In this document: piece after piece, positions 37,328 through 46,140 of the stretch
Layout: each line of letters opens with the position of its first letter
How positions within the stretch are numbered: position 1 is the stretch's first letter
Source: Lentimicrobium sp.
Lineage (GTDB): Bacteria > Bacteroidota > Bacteroidia > Bacteroidales > Lentimicrobiaceae
Direction: 5' to 3'
Length of the DNA: 64,000 nt
Assembly: GCA_019429275.1 (NCBI GenBank)
Contig: JAHYJC010000014.1
Coordinates: 31,209 to 95,208 of the forward strand
Program-made: the position numbers and the translations under genes
Notes under the pieces: generated by a model
Database searches by the model: none
Seen by the model: the letters and a program-made list of their open reading frames with translations, nothing else
Told to the model about the DNA's origin: nothing

Positions 37328-38401
37328 TTAATACCGGGTAATTGCTCCAAAACCATTAAATTTTGACAATTCACCCTTGGGAAGAAAAACCACATCACCA
37401 CCAAAGTTCATGTTAGCCTCGATCAATTCATCATAAATATCATCAACTACTTCCTTGTTATTGCGCTGCTCATCCGACACATAAATTATTCTATCGTTTT
37501 CCCAACGCGCTGGCTGAAATTTGCCCTGTTCTATAAAAATTGTCTGTATTCTTCCCATTGTGATCGCCTGCCATATTTCATTGGCATCGCTAAGAAATTT
37601 GTTCTGACTGACGGCTTTTTGCAATTCTGCTTTACGGGAATTATTTCTTTCAATTGTAAATTCCTGTACTATTTTCCAGGCTTCGGTTACTATTGCATGT
37701 GCCTTTTCATCTAATCTGTTTTTATTCAGATAGGTACTGAAAATACTTTGTTTTTGGGCGGCAATTTTCAGGTATTCATGGTAGTTCCCTTGTTCGGTGC
37801 AAATCAATACCGGAAGTGGGTTTTCTTTTCGTACGTTGTTCAACTCCTTATCTACCCGTTTAAAAAACTCGGCGACAAGATTGGTTTGTCTGCTTGCATT
37901 GGAAAGCTCGGCTTTGTTGGTAGAGTATAACTGTGTGTTATTTAATGGAAAAGGGGCTCCTGCTTCAGACACCACTTTGTCGTTAAAAGCCTCTATCAAC
38001 CTGACTTTTTGCTGGCTGAGAACTAAAACATAGTAGTTGCTTTCCAAATGCATTGCCCTCACCAGATCGCGGGTTGCAAAAGTATGGTCAATAACCACGC
38101 GGTTTTCGACCGAAACTGGCAGACGGGTATATTCGGCTATATCTTCATTAACAAAAAGGATCAGACTTTCAAGATTGTACTTATGGTCAATTTTAGATGC
38201 CAATTCATGCAGCCGCTGAACCAGCAACTTCGCATCTTTCTTGCTTTCATCAGAAAAAAGCCTTTCTTCTGCCTCTTTTATCAGATTTTTAAGCCTTAAA
38301 GGGTCTTTTTGATTGTCGGGACTCGTTCTGTGGGTATTCAAAATTATGGTTACACAGCTTTCTGAAATGATGTTTTTGAGTTCTTTTAATAGTAAATTCA
38401 T
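37328..38401 (-). CDS. Bacterial eRF1/Pelota-like factor (baeRF family, Balon-like)
   Basis: A 357-aa protein with the three-domain arrangement of archaeo-eukaryotic release factor homologues in bacteria. Domain 1 has CVTIILNTHRTSPDNQKDPLRLKNLIKEAEERL, the middle has HLESNYYVLVLSQQKVRLIEAFND, and the end IYDELIEANMNFGGDVVFLPKGELSKFNGFGAITRY is the typical aeRF1 domain-3 close. No GGQ motif is present, so it should not hydrolyse peptidyl-tRNA. Balon, a member of this superfamily, binds the ribosomal A site during hibernation; a similar role is inferred here. It is 173 bp upstream of an aldo/keto reductase and lies at the edge of the CRISPR island. Confidence 0.72.
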   Translation of the reverse strand: MNLLLKELKNIISESCVTIILNTHRTSPDNQKDPLRLKNLIKEAEERLFSDESKKDAKLLVQRLHELASKIDHKYNLESLILFVNEDIAEYTRLPVSVENRVVIDHTFATRDLVRAMHLESNYYVLVLSQQKVRLIEAFNDKVVSEAGAPFPLNNTQLYSTNKAELSNASRQTNLVAEFFKRVDKELNNVRKENPLPVLICTEQGNYHEYLKIAAQKQSIFSTYLNKNRLDEKAHAIVTEAWKIVQEFTIERNNSRKAELQKAVSQNKFLSDANEIWQAITMGRIQTIFIEQGKFQPARWENDRIIYVSDEQRNNKEVVDDIYDELIEANMNFGGDVVFLPKGELSKFNGFGAITRY

Positions 38402-38784
38402 GATATTATCTTTAGATTTTTATTGACAATTAATTTTCCATTGGTTTGATAATCTGTTGCTTCTCCTTCATACAGGGAGGGAGATACAGGCTATAATAAT
38501 AACTATTTACCAAACCTTTAATTTATAAAAGTAGTCATTATTTTAGATTTATAAGGAACTAAAATTGATTTTAAGGACTTTTAACATTTCGAGCAACCTC
38601 AGTTTTGTGCAAAAAATGCACTTTTAATTAAATAAGGAAAATTTGTGAAAAAAAGCTGGGAAAGAGGTTTTTTATATTTTTCCTGGTGAAATGGCATTAA
38701 TTTGAGGAAAAGAAAATCTAGTGTCAGTGGAAGAATTCCAGGAAATACCAATCAGCACAGAAAGTTGCTAACATATAGTTTAAA
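38402..38784. other. Non-coding spacer
   Basis: About 380 AT-rich bases upstream of the baeRF gene with no credible frame. It should contain that gene's promoter, but no clear TAnnTTTG element at a sensible distance was found. Confidence 0.5.
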
Positions 38785-38856
38785 CAAAAATAAACAACCA
38801 CCTTCAAATATACTTGTAAGTAGTTGTTTGTCAGTGCGGGAGCAACAGGGTTCGAA
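38785..38856 (-). repeat. Relic of tRNA-Val 3' end plus its terminator
   Basis: On the minus strand TTCGAACCCTGTTGCTCCC (38,838-38,856) is identical over 19 bases to the T-loop-to-acceptor end of the intact tRNA-Val at 51,541. The following ~50 bases (AAACAACTACTTACAAG ... GGTGGTTGTTTATTTTTG) are clearly related to the terminator hairpin after that tRNA. Similarity stops exactly at the T loop: the 5' T-stem strand (CGGAA) no longer pairs. So this is a 3' tRNA fragment, inverted relative to the intact copy. Confidence 0.75.
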
Positions 38857-38921
38857 TTCCGAATAATCGGAACAGGCACTGTGACCCTCCCGACTGGAAG
38901 TCGGGATGCAATGAACCAACT

Positions 38922-39188
38922 TTATTGATGGTTTATCAGTTTTTCAACCAACTTGCGATTTTTCCACCCCCATATCAATTTTTTCCGTACCAAAGCTTGC
39001 AAACATTCTGTGTAAAATTCCTGACAAACCATTTGCCAATCTGTTGCATATGACGTAAACCCTTTATGTTGACAGTTATGTTTAATAATTCTTGCTGCTA
39101 CTGTGTCTTGTGTAGAACCAAAATAATATCGGTCCTGCTTTTCAGAAAATAAAATATAGAGGTATATTGTAAGTTTTTCAGGTTTCAA
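38922..39188 (-). pseudogene. GIY-YIG nuclease-like frame fused to the end of the CRISPR array
   Basis: The frame encodes a small GIY-YIG domain of the UvrC/YhbQ type: IYLYILFSEKQDRYYFGSTQDTVAARIIKHNCQHKGFTSYATDWQMV...ALVRKKLIWGWKNRKLVEKLI. The usual KREKEIK(G/S)WK segment is altered (VRKKLIWGWK), the Y-I-L/Y-Y-F-G core is kept. No ATG is available near the expected start; the only start-like codon is TTG at 39,188, inside the leader-distal CRISPR repeat. It would be read by transcripts running out of the array. It may be a 5'-truncated relic or a gene re-started within the repeat; stand-alone members of this family have no settled function. Confidence 0.6.
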
Positions 39189-42100
39189 TCCACGCGCCCC
39201 TGCGGAGCGCGACGCATGCGGGATTTTATCTTGATTATATAAAAGTAGTTTCAATCCACGCGCCCCTGCGGAGCGCGACCCCTGACCCGACATTGGTAGG
39301 ACAAGCTACATGGTTTCAATCCACGCGCCCCTGCGGAGCGCGACCAAGTAGGAATAGACAACGTATCCGCATTTGGGGTTTCAATCCACGCGCCCCTGCG
39401 GAGCGCGACCTGATATGCTCCAGCCTGTTGTCGAAGCCCACGCCTGTTTCAATCCACGCGCCCCTGCGGAGCGCGACAGCATTAATCGTGTTAAAAAATC
39501 TGTTATAGAAGTTTCAATCCACGCGCCCCTGCGGAGCGCGACCCAAAAGAAAAAAAACAGCAGATGACAGAAGCGGTTTCAATCCACGCGCCCCTGCGGA
39601 GCGCGACGGCTTTTAAAGATTCAAAAAAGAGATTAATTGAGAGTTTCAATCCACGCGCCCCTGCGGAGCGCGACAACCGGCCATCAAAACGTCCCACTTG
39701 GTAACTGCTGTTTCAATCCACGCGCCCCTGCGGAGCGCGACGGCGACAAAAACACCTTATCATCGTATTCAATCGTTTCAATCCACGCGCCCCTGCGGAG
39801 CGCGACACACATAGTGATTACGACAATTACGTAAATTGGAGTTTCAATCCACGCGCCCCTGCGGAGCGCGACTGAGACATATTACAAAAGTGCAATGCAG
39901 TTTTTTAAGTTTCAATCCACGCGCCCCTGCGGAGCGCGACCTGTTTCCTGAGTTTTTACCAGCCACATTGTTAGGTTTCAATCCACGCGCCCCTGCGGAG
40001 CGCGACTAAATCCCTGGTGGTTATTTTTGCAAAATCCGATGTTTCAATCCACGCGCCCCTGCGGAGCGCGACTTACCAATCGGGTAGTTATTGGAAATTA
40101 ACAGAGTTTCAATCCACGCGCCCCTGCGGAGCGCGACTGGATGGACACCTGATGTAACTCCTGCTTTGTGGTTTCAATCCACGCGCCCCTGCGGAGCGCG
40201 ACGTAGAATGTATTGATTTTGACGCGCATGGAAAAGGTTTCAATCCACGCGCCCCTGCGGAGCGCGACATAATGATATAATCCAACAGGGAGCGTATCAG
40301 AGTTTCAATCCACGCGCCCCTGCGGAGCGCGACCAGGCGCAGACACTTGGACTCAAAAGCATATCAGTTTCAATCCACGCGCCCCTGCGGAGCGCGACCT
40401 GGTGTGGCTGCCGGGGCGTTCTCTGCGAATGCGTTTCAATCCACGCGCCCCTGCGGAGCGCGACTTGATGGCCGGTTTAACTCAGCTGCGAACCGACGTT
40501 TCAATCCACGCGCCCCTGCGGAGCGCGACGAGGGTAGAAAAGAGGAGGCCGACGCAGTAAAAAAGTTTCAATCCACGCGCCCCTGCGGAGCGCGACTTAT
40601 TCCTCCGGGTAGTCCGCCGCTATATGTGTCAGTTTCAATCCACGCGCCCCTGCGGAGCGCGACATTACGATGCCATAGGAGGGTGGAGTTATACCGGTTT
40701 CAATCCACGCGCCCCTGCGGAGCGCGACTTGGATTATATCATTATCGCTGTCAATATTTCCGTTTCAATCCACGCGCCCCTGCGGAGCGCGACTAAATCC
40801 ACTTGTGCTTACTAATGTATTATACCTGTTTCAATCCACGCGCCCCTGCGGAGCGCGACTATTAACCCAAGAATCAACAACCTGATTGATAGTTTCAATC
40901 CACGCGCCCCTGCGGAGCGCGACGCATGGGCATCAATTACAGGGTGGAGTATATCAGTTTCAATCCACGCGCCCCTGCGGAGCGCGACTGCCCAGATATT
41001 TGATCGTAAGTCAGCAAGCGTGTTTCAATCCACGCGCCCCTGCGGAGCGCGACATCAAGTTTTTCCATCTGATCGCAAATAAATGCGTTTCAATCCACGC
41101 GCCCCTGCGGAGCGCGACGTTACCAATCCAGTGATGTCATCGAGCATTTCCTCTGTTTCAATCCACGCGCCCCTGCGGAGCGCGACCATACACGTCCCCT
41201 GCGACACTCACGGATCGAGAGTTTCAATCCACGCGCCCCTGCGGAGCGCGACCCCGCATTATGGCAAGAGATACCGCAACCAGGCGTTTCAATCCACGCG
41301 CCCCTGCGGAGCGCGACAAAATAATTATTTTTTTTTAACACTTAAAAACAGTTTCAATCCACGCGCCCCTGCGGAGCGCGACAAAAACCATGGAGGATGC
41401 TCTTAAAAAGAGAAGGTTTCAATCCACGCGCCCCTGCGGAGCGCGACTTTAAAGAGATCGGCCGCGTTTTTGCCGAATCTAAGTTTCAATCCACGCGCCC
41501 CTGCGGAGCGCGACTTTACAGCCGCATAAGTTACCCAAGCGATGAATGTTTCAATCCACGCGCCCCTGCGGAGCGCGACTCGGCTGAATTAATCAACTCG
41601 ACGTATCTCGACGTTTCAATCCACGCGCCCCTGCGGAGCGCGACACTCCCCCTGTCTGGATTGTCTGGATAAATTTCCGTTTCAATCCACGCGCCCCTGC
41701 GGAGCGCGACATATAACTTTAACGCCATCATCGCCAGTGCAGGGTTTCAATCCACGCGCCCCTGCGGAGCGCGACGACATTGAAGGCAGATTGGAAATTG
41801 TAGAACCTGTTTCAATCCACGCGCCCCTGCGGAGCGCGACCATTAACGCAGATTTTAACGAGATTCCATCTTAGTTTCAATCCACGCGCCCCTGCGGAGC
41901 GCGACAGCAGCCGCCGCAATATTGGCGTGTCGGCTGATGTTTCAATCCACGCGCCCCTGCGGAGCGCGACTACAGATGTATATTTGATGAGGTCATAAAA
42001 CCAGTTTCAATCCACGCGCCCCTGCGGAGCGCGACACAGACGGTACCACCGCCACCGCAGAGGGAACTCAGTTTCAATCCACGCGCCCCTGCGGAGCGCG

Positions 42101-42232
42101 ACCGGAATGGCTGGAGCAGGGGGTTCGCCCATAGGTTTCAATCCACGCGCCCCTGCGGAGCGCGACTCCCGGAGGAGTAACCGTGCCACCAGCACCAGTC
42201 GTTTCAATCCACGCGCCCCTGCGGAGCGCGAC
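39182..42232 (-). CRISPR. Type I-C CRISPR array, 47 repeats and 46 spacers
   Basis: The + strand repeat is GTTTCAATCCACGCGCCCCTGCGGAGCGCGAC (32 bp); in crRNA sense (minus strand) it reads GTCGCGCTCCGC...GTGGATTGAAAC, the classical type I-C form with an 8-bp stem (CGCGCTCC/GGGGCGCG) and the ATTGAAAC handle cut by Cas5c. I counted 47 copies by position, with no degenerate copy seen even at the leader-distal end. Spacers are 32-36 bp, mostly 33. The leader and newest spacers are at the 42.2-kb end beside cas2; transcription runs toward 39.2 kb. ORFs in this stretch are translations of repeats. Confidence 0.98.
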
Positions 42233-42401
42233 TGTATGCCAAATAATAGTCTAAAGATAAAGAAGTTAGCACTACATTAGCGCGAAGGCTATAAATTTGT
42301 CGAAAAAATATGTTTGCAATTTCGAAATACTTTAACATTACCTTGATAATCAGCCAGTGCGATAACCCCCGGGTTTTCATGATTACTTTGCATTCGCGGA
42401 A
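42233..42401 (-). promoter_or_regulatory. CRISPR leader
   Basis: About 170 AT-rich bases between the cas2 stop and the first repeat, in the position and orientation of a type I-C leader. It should hold the array promoter and the Cas1-Cas2 integration signals; no individual element is assigned. Confidence 0.75.
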
Positions 42402-42692
42402 CTATAATATCATCGGATCTTCCGGATTATAAGTTGCTTTTGCCCCTACGTGCTCAATCTTGCTTTCCCATTTACTACCAAGCATGTAAAACCTTAAACT
42501 ATCTTTATCATAATCAATAATTTCTTTAAGCCTATGCCTTAATTCCGCATACTGTGCTGGTTCAACCAGACACTCAAATACAGAATTTTGAACTCTCTGA
42601 CCAAAATTTACACATTGTTTGGCTACTTTTCGCAAGCGTTTTCTTCCTGCAGCCGATGTTGTTTCAACATCATAAGTAACAAGTATCAACAT
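42402..42692 (-). CDS. cas2: CRISPR-associated endoribonuclease/integration subunit Cas2
   Basis: A 96-aa Cas2: MLILVTYDVETT at the N-terminus with the conserved Asp after the first beta strand, RLRKVAKQCVNFGQRVQNSVFECLVEPAQYAELRHRL and KDSLRFYMLG. It dimerises and bridges two Cas1 dimers to insert new spacers. It lies 6 bp after cas1 and next to the leader. Confidence 0.97.
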   Translation of the reverse strand: MLILVTYDVETTSAAGRKRLRKVAKQCVNFGQRVQNSVFECLVEPAQYAELRHRLKEIIDYDKDSLRFYMLGSKWESKIEHVGAKATYNPEDPMIL

Positions 42693-42698
42693 TTTTTT

Positions 42699-43730
42699 CT
42701 ATTTACTTATAAATACCGGATAATTATCAATATCTCCCCTTAAATATCTGGCCAGCAAAAGCGCCTGACTATAAGGCAACAAGCCAATTGGTATTGATGT
42801 TTCAAGAAACGGATGATTAACTTCTTCCTGCTTCCTTTTCTGCCAGGCAATCAGTAATTCCTTTCTAGTTGCATCATTCATGATAATACCACCTTCATCC
42901 ACTGAAGTAAATCCTTTACCATTAATTTGCTTTCTGTTTATTAAGGAAAGTACCAATCTGTCAGCTATATATGATCTGAATTCCTCCATCATATCAAGGG
43001 CTAGACTCTGCCGCCCGGGCCGGTCGGTATGCAAAAACCCTACGCATGGATCAAGGCCTACACTCTCGAGCGCAGACCTGACTTCATGCATCAGCAAAAC
43101 ATACACAAATGAAAGCATCGCGTTTACATTGTCCTTTGGGGGTCGTCTGTTTCTTCCATTAAATTGGAAATCAGCTTTTTGAGCAACTATTAGTTGATCA
43201 AAAAGTCCAAAATAAGTATTTGCAGCTTCTCCCTCGATACCTCTTAAGATACTGTTATCGTTACATTTGAGGGCTTTCTTCAGCTTGTTATTCAACGAAT
43301 TAATTGCCTCCTCAAAAGCAACCTGATTTACTTCCCCCGAATGGTCTCTCAGAGCCCTTTGAAGTACAGTTCTACTATTTGATATTTTCCCTGCAACAAA
43401 GATCCTGCTGATTTCAGTGCAGAAAACTTTATCATCTGCCATACGGTACTGTTTTCTGCGCAGTAAAACGTTACCAGAAACAGGGCCTGAAACTCTCCCG
43501 AGAAAATATCCATGATCAGATAAAAAACTTAAGCCTACATTTCTTTCGCTACACATGGCCATCAAAGATGGACTGGCACCCATATATCCAAAACAAACAA
43601 TTCCTTCTATGTTATGAACCGGAATACGGAATTTCTCTTCATTTTCAACCTTGACAACAACATTCTCACCGTCTTTGCACAGATATGAACCAGGGGTTGT
43701 GATATAAAGGGTGTTAAGCATTTTTCTCAT
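42699..43730 (-). CDS. cas1: CRISPR-associated integrase Cas1 (type I-C)
   Basis: Cas1 integrates prespacers at the leader-repeat junction. The ATG at 43,730 (MRKMLNTLYITTPGSYL) is used; the ORF track begins one codon earlier with TTG. Active-site segments are GIEGEAANTYF (Glu), CVGFLHTDRPGRQSLALDMMEEFR (His and acidic residues). 343 aa is normal for I-C. It starts 4 bp after the cas4 stop and precedes cas2 by 6 bp, forming the adaptation block. Confidence 0.97.
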   Translation of the reverse strand: MRKMLNTLYITTPGSYLCKDGENVVVKVENEEKFRIPVHNIEGIVCFGYMGASPSLMAMCSERNVGLSFLSDHGYFLGRVSGPVSGNVLLRRKQYRMADDKVFCTEISRIFVAGKISNSRTVLQRALRDHSGEVNQVAFEEAINSLNNKLKKALKCNDNSILRGIEGEAANTYFGLFDQLIVAQKADFQFNGRNRRPPKDNVNAMLSFVYVLLMHEVRSALESVGLDPCVGFLHTDRPGRQSLALDMMEEFRSYIADRLVLSLINRKQINGKGFTSVDEGGIIMNDATRKELLIAWQKRKQEEVNHPFLETSIPIGLLPYSQALLLARYLRGDIDNYPVFISK

Positions 43731-43734
43731 CAAT

Positions 43735-44397
43735 TCAGAAAGTTTCCAGGTTAAGATTCAAATAATCACTGACAGAAAAACTATTTGCCATTCGCTGAGG
43801 CAGGCAAATATCAATCAATGAACAGGATTTGCAATATGATTTATAAACAGGTGACGGTGTTTTACCCGAATCAAAAAGTTCGTGCATTCTTTCTGACAAT
43901 TGTATAACCCTTTTCTTAACCTGGTCATCAAAATCAATAATTGTTCTTCTTCTGACTTCAGCGTAATACAATGAGCCACTATCAATTTTCGTGTTATACA
44001 TTTCTTCCAGACACATGGCTTGAGCACAAACCTGAACTATATCGCAGTCATCAGGCTTTTGTTTCCCTCGCTTATACTCTACCGGATGAAGCACCCACTT
44101 ACCTTGATAACCTGTTATCTCAACACCATCCTGCACTCTGCGCTTAAGTTCAACAACATCTGATCTTCCGGTAAATCCAAGTTCCCGGCTGATTAGCGGG
44201 AATGACCTGAATGTTAATGTATCACCTCTTTTATCACTATTAAAAGGATCATCCACCCGTTCATGCAGGTGATGTCCTTCAGTTGTTTTTACATTTTCTG
44301 CCCATTGTTGCTCAACATGTATCAGAGCCCATTGACGTTCGCAAAAAGCGAAATGTTGGATACCGGAAAGCATTAAGAGATCATCGTCGGAATACAT
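43735..44397 (-). CDS. cas4: CRISPR-associated exonuclease Cas4
   Basis: A 220-aa PD-(D/E)XK nuclease that trims prespacers and selects those with a PAM. The ATG at 44,397 (MYSDDDLLMLSGIQHFAFCERQW) is chosen because the longer ORF-track frame runs through a REP hairpin. Motifs: first cluster Cys in FCERQW, LHPVEYKRGKQK (nuclease Glu-x-Lys), and three C-terminal Cys in YCKSCSLIDICLP for the [4Fe-4S] cluster. It is separated from cas7 by ~760 bp that hold the RAYT gene and REP elements. Confidence 0.96.
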   Translation of the reverse strand: MYSDDDLLMLSGIQHFAFCERQWALIHVEQQWAENVKTTEGHHLHERVDDPFNSDKRGDTLTFRSFPLISRELGFTGRSDVVELKRRVQDGVEITGYQGKWVLHPVEYKRGKQKPDDCDIVQVCAQAMCLEEMYNTKIDSGSLYYAEVRRRTIIDFDDQVKKRVIQLSERMHELFDSGKTPSPVYKSYCKSCSLIDICLPQRMANSFSVSDYLNLNLETF

Positions 44398-44445
44398 GAT
44401 GGCATATGTTAACTGGTAAAAGTAAAAATCAATCCAGATTAATAA

Positions 44446-44465
44446 CTCCAGCCTGAAGGCTGGAG
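44446..44465. repeat. REP-like palindrome upstream of cas4
   Basis: CTCCAGCCTGAAGGCTGGAG is a perfect 8-bp stem with a TGAA loop, 49 bp upstream of the cas4 start. It is the same palindrome type as those at 44,579, 45,110, 46,096 and 48,666. Confidence 0.85.
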
Positions 44466-44552
44466 CAAGCAAAACGCTCAAATTAGCGGTATTTAGCATT
44501 AATCCCGATAACACTAGCCTTAAGGACGGAGAATACAGAATATTCTAAATTC

Positions 44553-44632
44553 AGGGTTTTAGCACTAAAACCCTATAACTCCAGCCTTCAGGCTGGAGAA
44601 TGCAGAATATTCTAGATACCGGGCTTTAGCCC
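44553..44632. repeat. REP-like hairpin cluster at the RAYT 3' end
   Basis: Three hairpins in a row: AGGGTTTTAGCACTAAAACCCT (44,553-44,574), CTCCAGCCTTCAGGCTGGAG (44,579-44,598) and GGGCTTTAGCCC (44,621-44,632). The RAYT stop codon lies inside the last. The short string GGAGAAT(A/G)CAGAATATTCTA occurs twice (about 44,529 and 44,596), showing a tandemly repeated module. Confidence 0.8.
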
Positions 44633-45060
44633 TTCATCCTCTCAAAACCATATGAACTAATGAAATCATTATACTCTTTCTCCCACGAATTATTTCTATG
44701 GTGCTCCTCCTGATTAGTTATATAGTTTCTCACATTCTGAAGTTGCGATTCGCTGACTGATACAGCAAAATACTCATCTGCCCACTCAAATTTATTTTTA
44801 ACGATTTTGTTTTTATTTATCCAAAACGAAGATTCGCCTTTAATTAGCTGAACTACTTTTGAAATACATTGTTCGGGACCAAGACTGATAATGCAATGCA
44901 AGTGCTCCGTATGCCCGTTTATTGCATCAATATATATTGATTTTAGCCTGGCATTCTGCTTAATATGTTCAATTATATCAAGCTTTGATTCTTTGGTCAG
45001 AAAAGGATGTCGGTTTTTTGTTGCCCAGACACAATGTAGCCAAATTCGAACATGTGACAT
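44626..45060 (-). CDS. REP-associated tyrosine transposase (RAYT, IS200/TnpA-like)
   Basis: A 144-aa Y1-type HUH transposase. The HUH motif is H53-L-H55 (TEHLHCIISL) and the catalytic Tyr is probably Tyr113 (VRNYITNQEEHHR), typical of Bacteroidota IS200-like RAYTs. These enzymes cut single-stranded DNA at REP hairpins. The gene sits between cas7 and cas4 in the same direction and is bounded on both sides by palindromes of the REP type that also occur in the other cas gaps. No TnpB partner or longer IS is present. It appears intact. Confidence 0.85.
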   Translation of the reverse strand: MSHVRIWLHCVWATKNRHPFLTKESKLDIIEHIKQNARLKSIYIDAINGHTEHLHCIISLGPEQCISKVVQLIKGESSFWINKNKIVKNKFEWADEYFAVSVSESQLQNVRNYITNQEEHHRNNSWEKEYNDFISSYGFERMKG

Positions 45061-45075
45061 AGTTCTAAAATTTAG

Positions 45076-45129
45076 GGGCTAAAGCCCGGTTGATTACTTG
45101 GTTGATTAACCCCAGCCTGAAGGCCGGGG
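45076..45129. repeat. REP-like double hairpin between RAYT and cas7
   Basis: GGGCTAAAGCCC (45,076-45,087) and CCCCAGCCTGAAGGCCGGGG (45,110-45,129), 22 bp apart, 16 bp upstream of the RAYT start and 27 bp past the cas7 stop. One mismatch in the second stem. Confidence 0.85.
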
Positions 45130-45156
45130 TTATAAGCTTGTATTGATGAAGCTTTT

Positions 45157-46023
45157 CTATATCATCTCAATTACTTCAACACCTTGTGGAATCGAGGATT
45201 TGTCTATTATTACTGAATAATCATCAAATGATCTAGCAGGTTTTGATTGATCCTTCTTTTCGATTTTGATGGCATCGAAGAGCTGATGTGCCGGAGCGCT
45301 CCCTAAAGCTGATGAGTGTTTGAAAACAATCAGCTTGCGGGTACTCATCATACCCCGAGCCGCGGAATGGTCGTGATCGAACATGTTTTTTAGGGCTTCC
45401 CAGAACAATTCAAGATCAGCATCATTGAAACCAGTTTGAGCTGCCAAGTGAGCTGAGATAAAACCTTTAGAAAAGTACAATCCATAGGGAATGGTAAATT
45501 TACGCCCCATGGTGCGGTTGTCGCCACCTTGTTTTTCAGCTTCGGCTTCAGTGGCTACAGCCATACGGGTAATACTGTGTTCAAGGGCTACAACAGGATC
45601 AACAGAACGGCCAAAAGTAAATTGAATTGGACCGCGGACTTGACCAGCATTTTTACCTGTACTCATTACAGCTCCAAATGTTCGTACATCAAAATAGTTG
45701 CTACACATCCATTTGCGGGCGGCTTCAGTCTTATCTCCATTTTTCTCTTTTGACTTGACTTCTTCTTGCTCATGCGATTTATCAATCAATTGATTAAGAA
45801 TTGCTTTTTCTTTAATGAAAATATCGTAGGGCTTTTCTGCCCCCTTAACCATCTGAACATAATTTCTCACTTTACGTTTAAGGCAAACATCAGTAACCAA
45901 ACCCATTCCAGTTTCAGCATCAACACGTGGCAGGTTTCCGGCATCGGGGTCACCATTAGGATTTCCGTCTGTAACATCGAACAGTAATGCAAAATCATAA
46001 CGGTTTTTAATTAATTCGCTCAT
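45157..46023 (-). CDS. cas7c: Type I-C Cascade backbone protein Cas7c (Csd2)
   Basis: A 288-aa Cas7/Csd2 protein; several copies coat the crRNA spacer in the I-C effector. Signatures: [49 protein letters not shown] at the start, [32 protein letters not shown], and [22 protein letters not shown]. Full length. It follows cas8c after a 113-bp REP-containing gap and has an AGGAG-like site before the ATG. Confidence 0.97.
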   Translation of the reverse strand: MSELIKNRYDFALLFDVTDGNPNGDPDAGNLPRVDAETGMGLVTDVCLKRKVRNYVQMVKGAEKPYDIFIKEKAILNQLIDKSHEQEEVKSKEKNGDKTEAARKWMCSNYFDVRTFGAVMSTGKNAGQVRGPIQFTFGRSVDPVVALEHSITRMAVATEAEAEKQGGDNRTMGRKFTIPYGLYFSKGFISAHLAAQTGFNDADLELFWEALKNMFDHDHSAARGMMSTRKLIVFKHSSALGSAPAHQLFDAIKIEKKDQSKPARSFDDYSVIIDKSSIPQGVEVIEMI

Positions 46024-46059
46024 AATATAATCTCCTATTTTTTATGTTTTGTTTTTTTT

Positions 46060-46140
46060 GGGCTAAAGCCCGATTTGTTATATTGTTTCTTAAGGCCCCA
46101 GCCTAAAGGCTGGAGTTATCAGCAAAAGGGCTGGAGTTAT
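46060..46140. repeat. REP-like elements between cas7 and cas8c
   Basis: GGGCTAAAGCCC (46,060-46,071), CCCCAGCCTAAAGGCTGGAG (46,096-46,115) and a partial copy AGGGCTGGAGTTAT (46,127-46,140) that includes the cas8c stop codon. Same order and orientation as the elements at 45,076 and 48,632. Confidence 0.85.

Noticed and set aside
38884-38908. Hairpin CCCGACTGGAAGTCGGG near the array end
   Set aside because: Could be a terminator for array transcripts, but it lies past the GIY-YIG stop, has no T run, and differs from the REP palindromes; left uncalled.
40664-40956. Two spacers sharing GGGTGGAGT-like cores (40,664-40,696 and 40,924-40,956)
   Set aside because: The match is only about 14 of 16 bases with a gap; among ~1,000 spacer pairs this is expected by chance.
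39293-42207. Many ORFs with repeated RAPAERD / QSTRPCGAR / SIHAPLRSAT motifs, also minus-strand GRGAWIET forms
   Set aside because: They are translations of the CRISPR repeat and spacers in different frames, not proteins.
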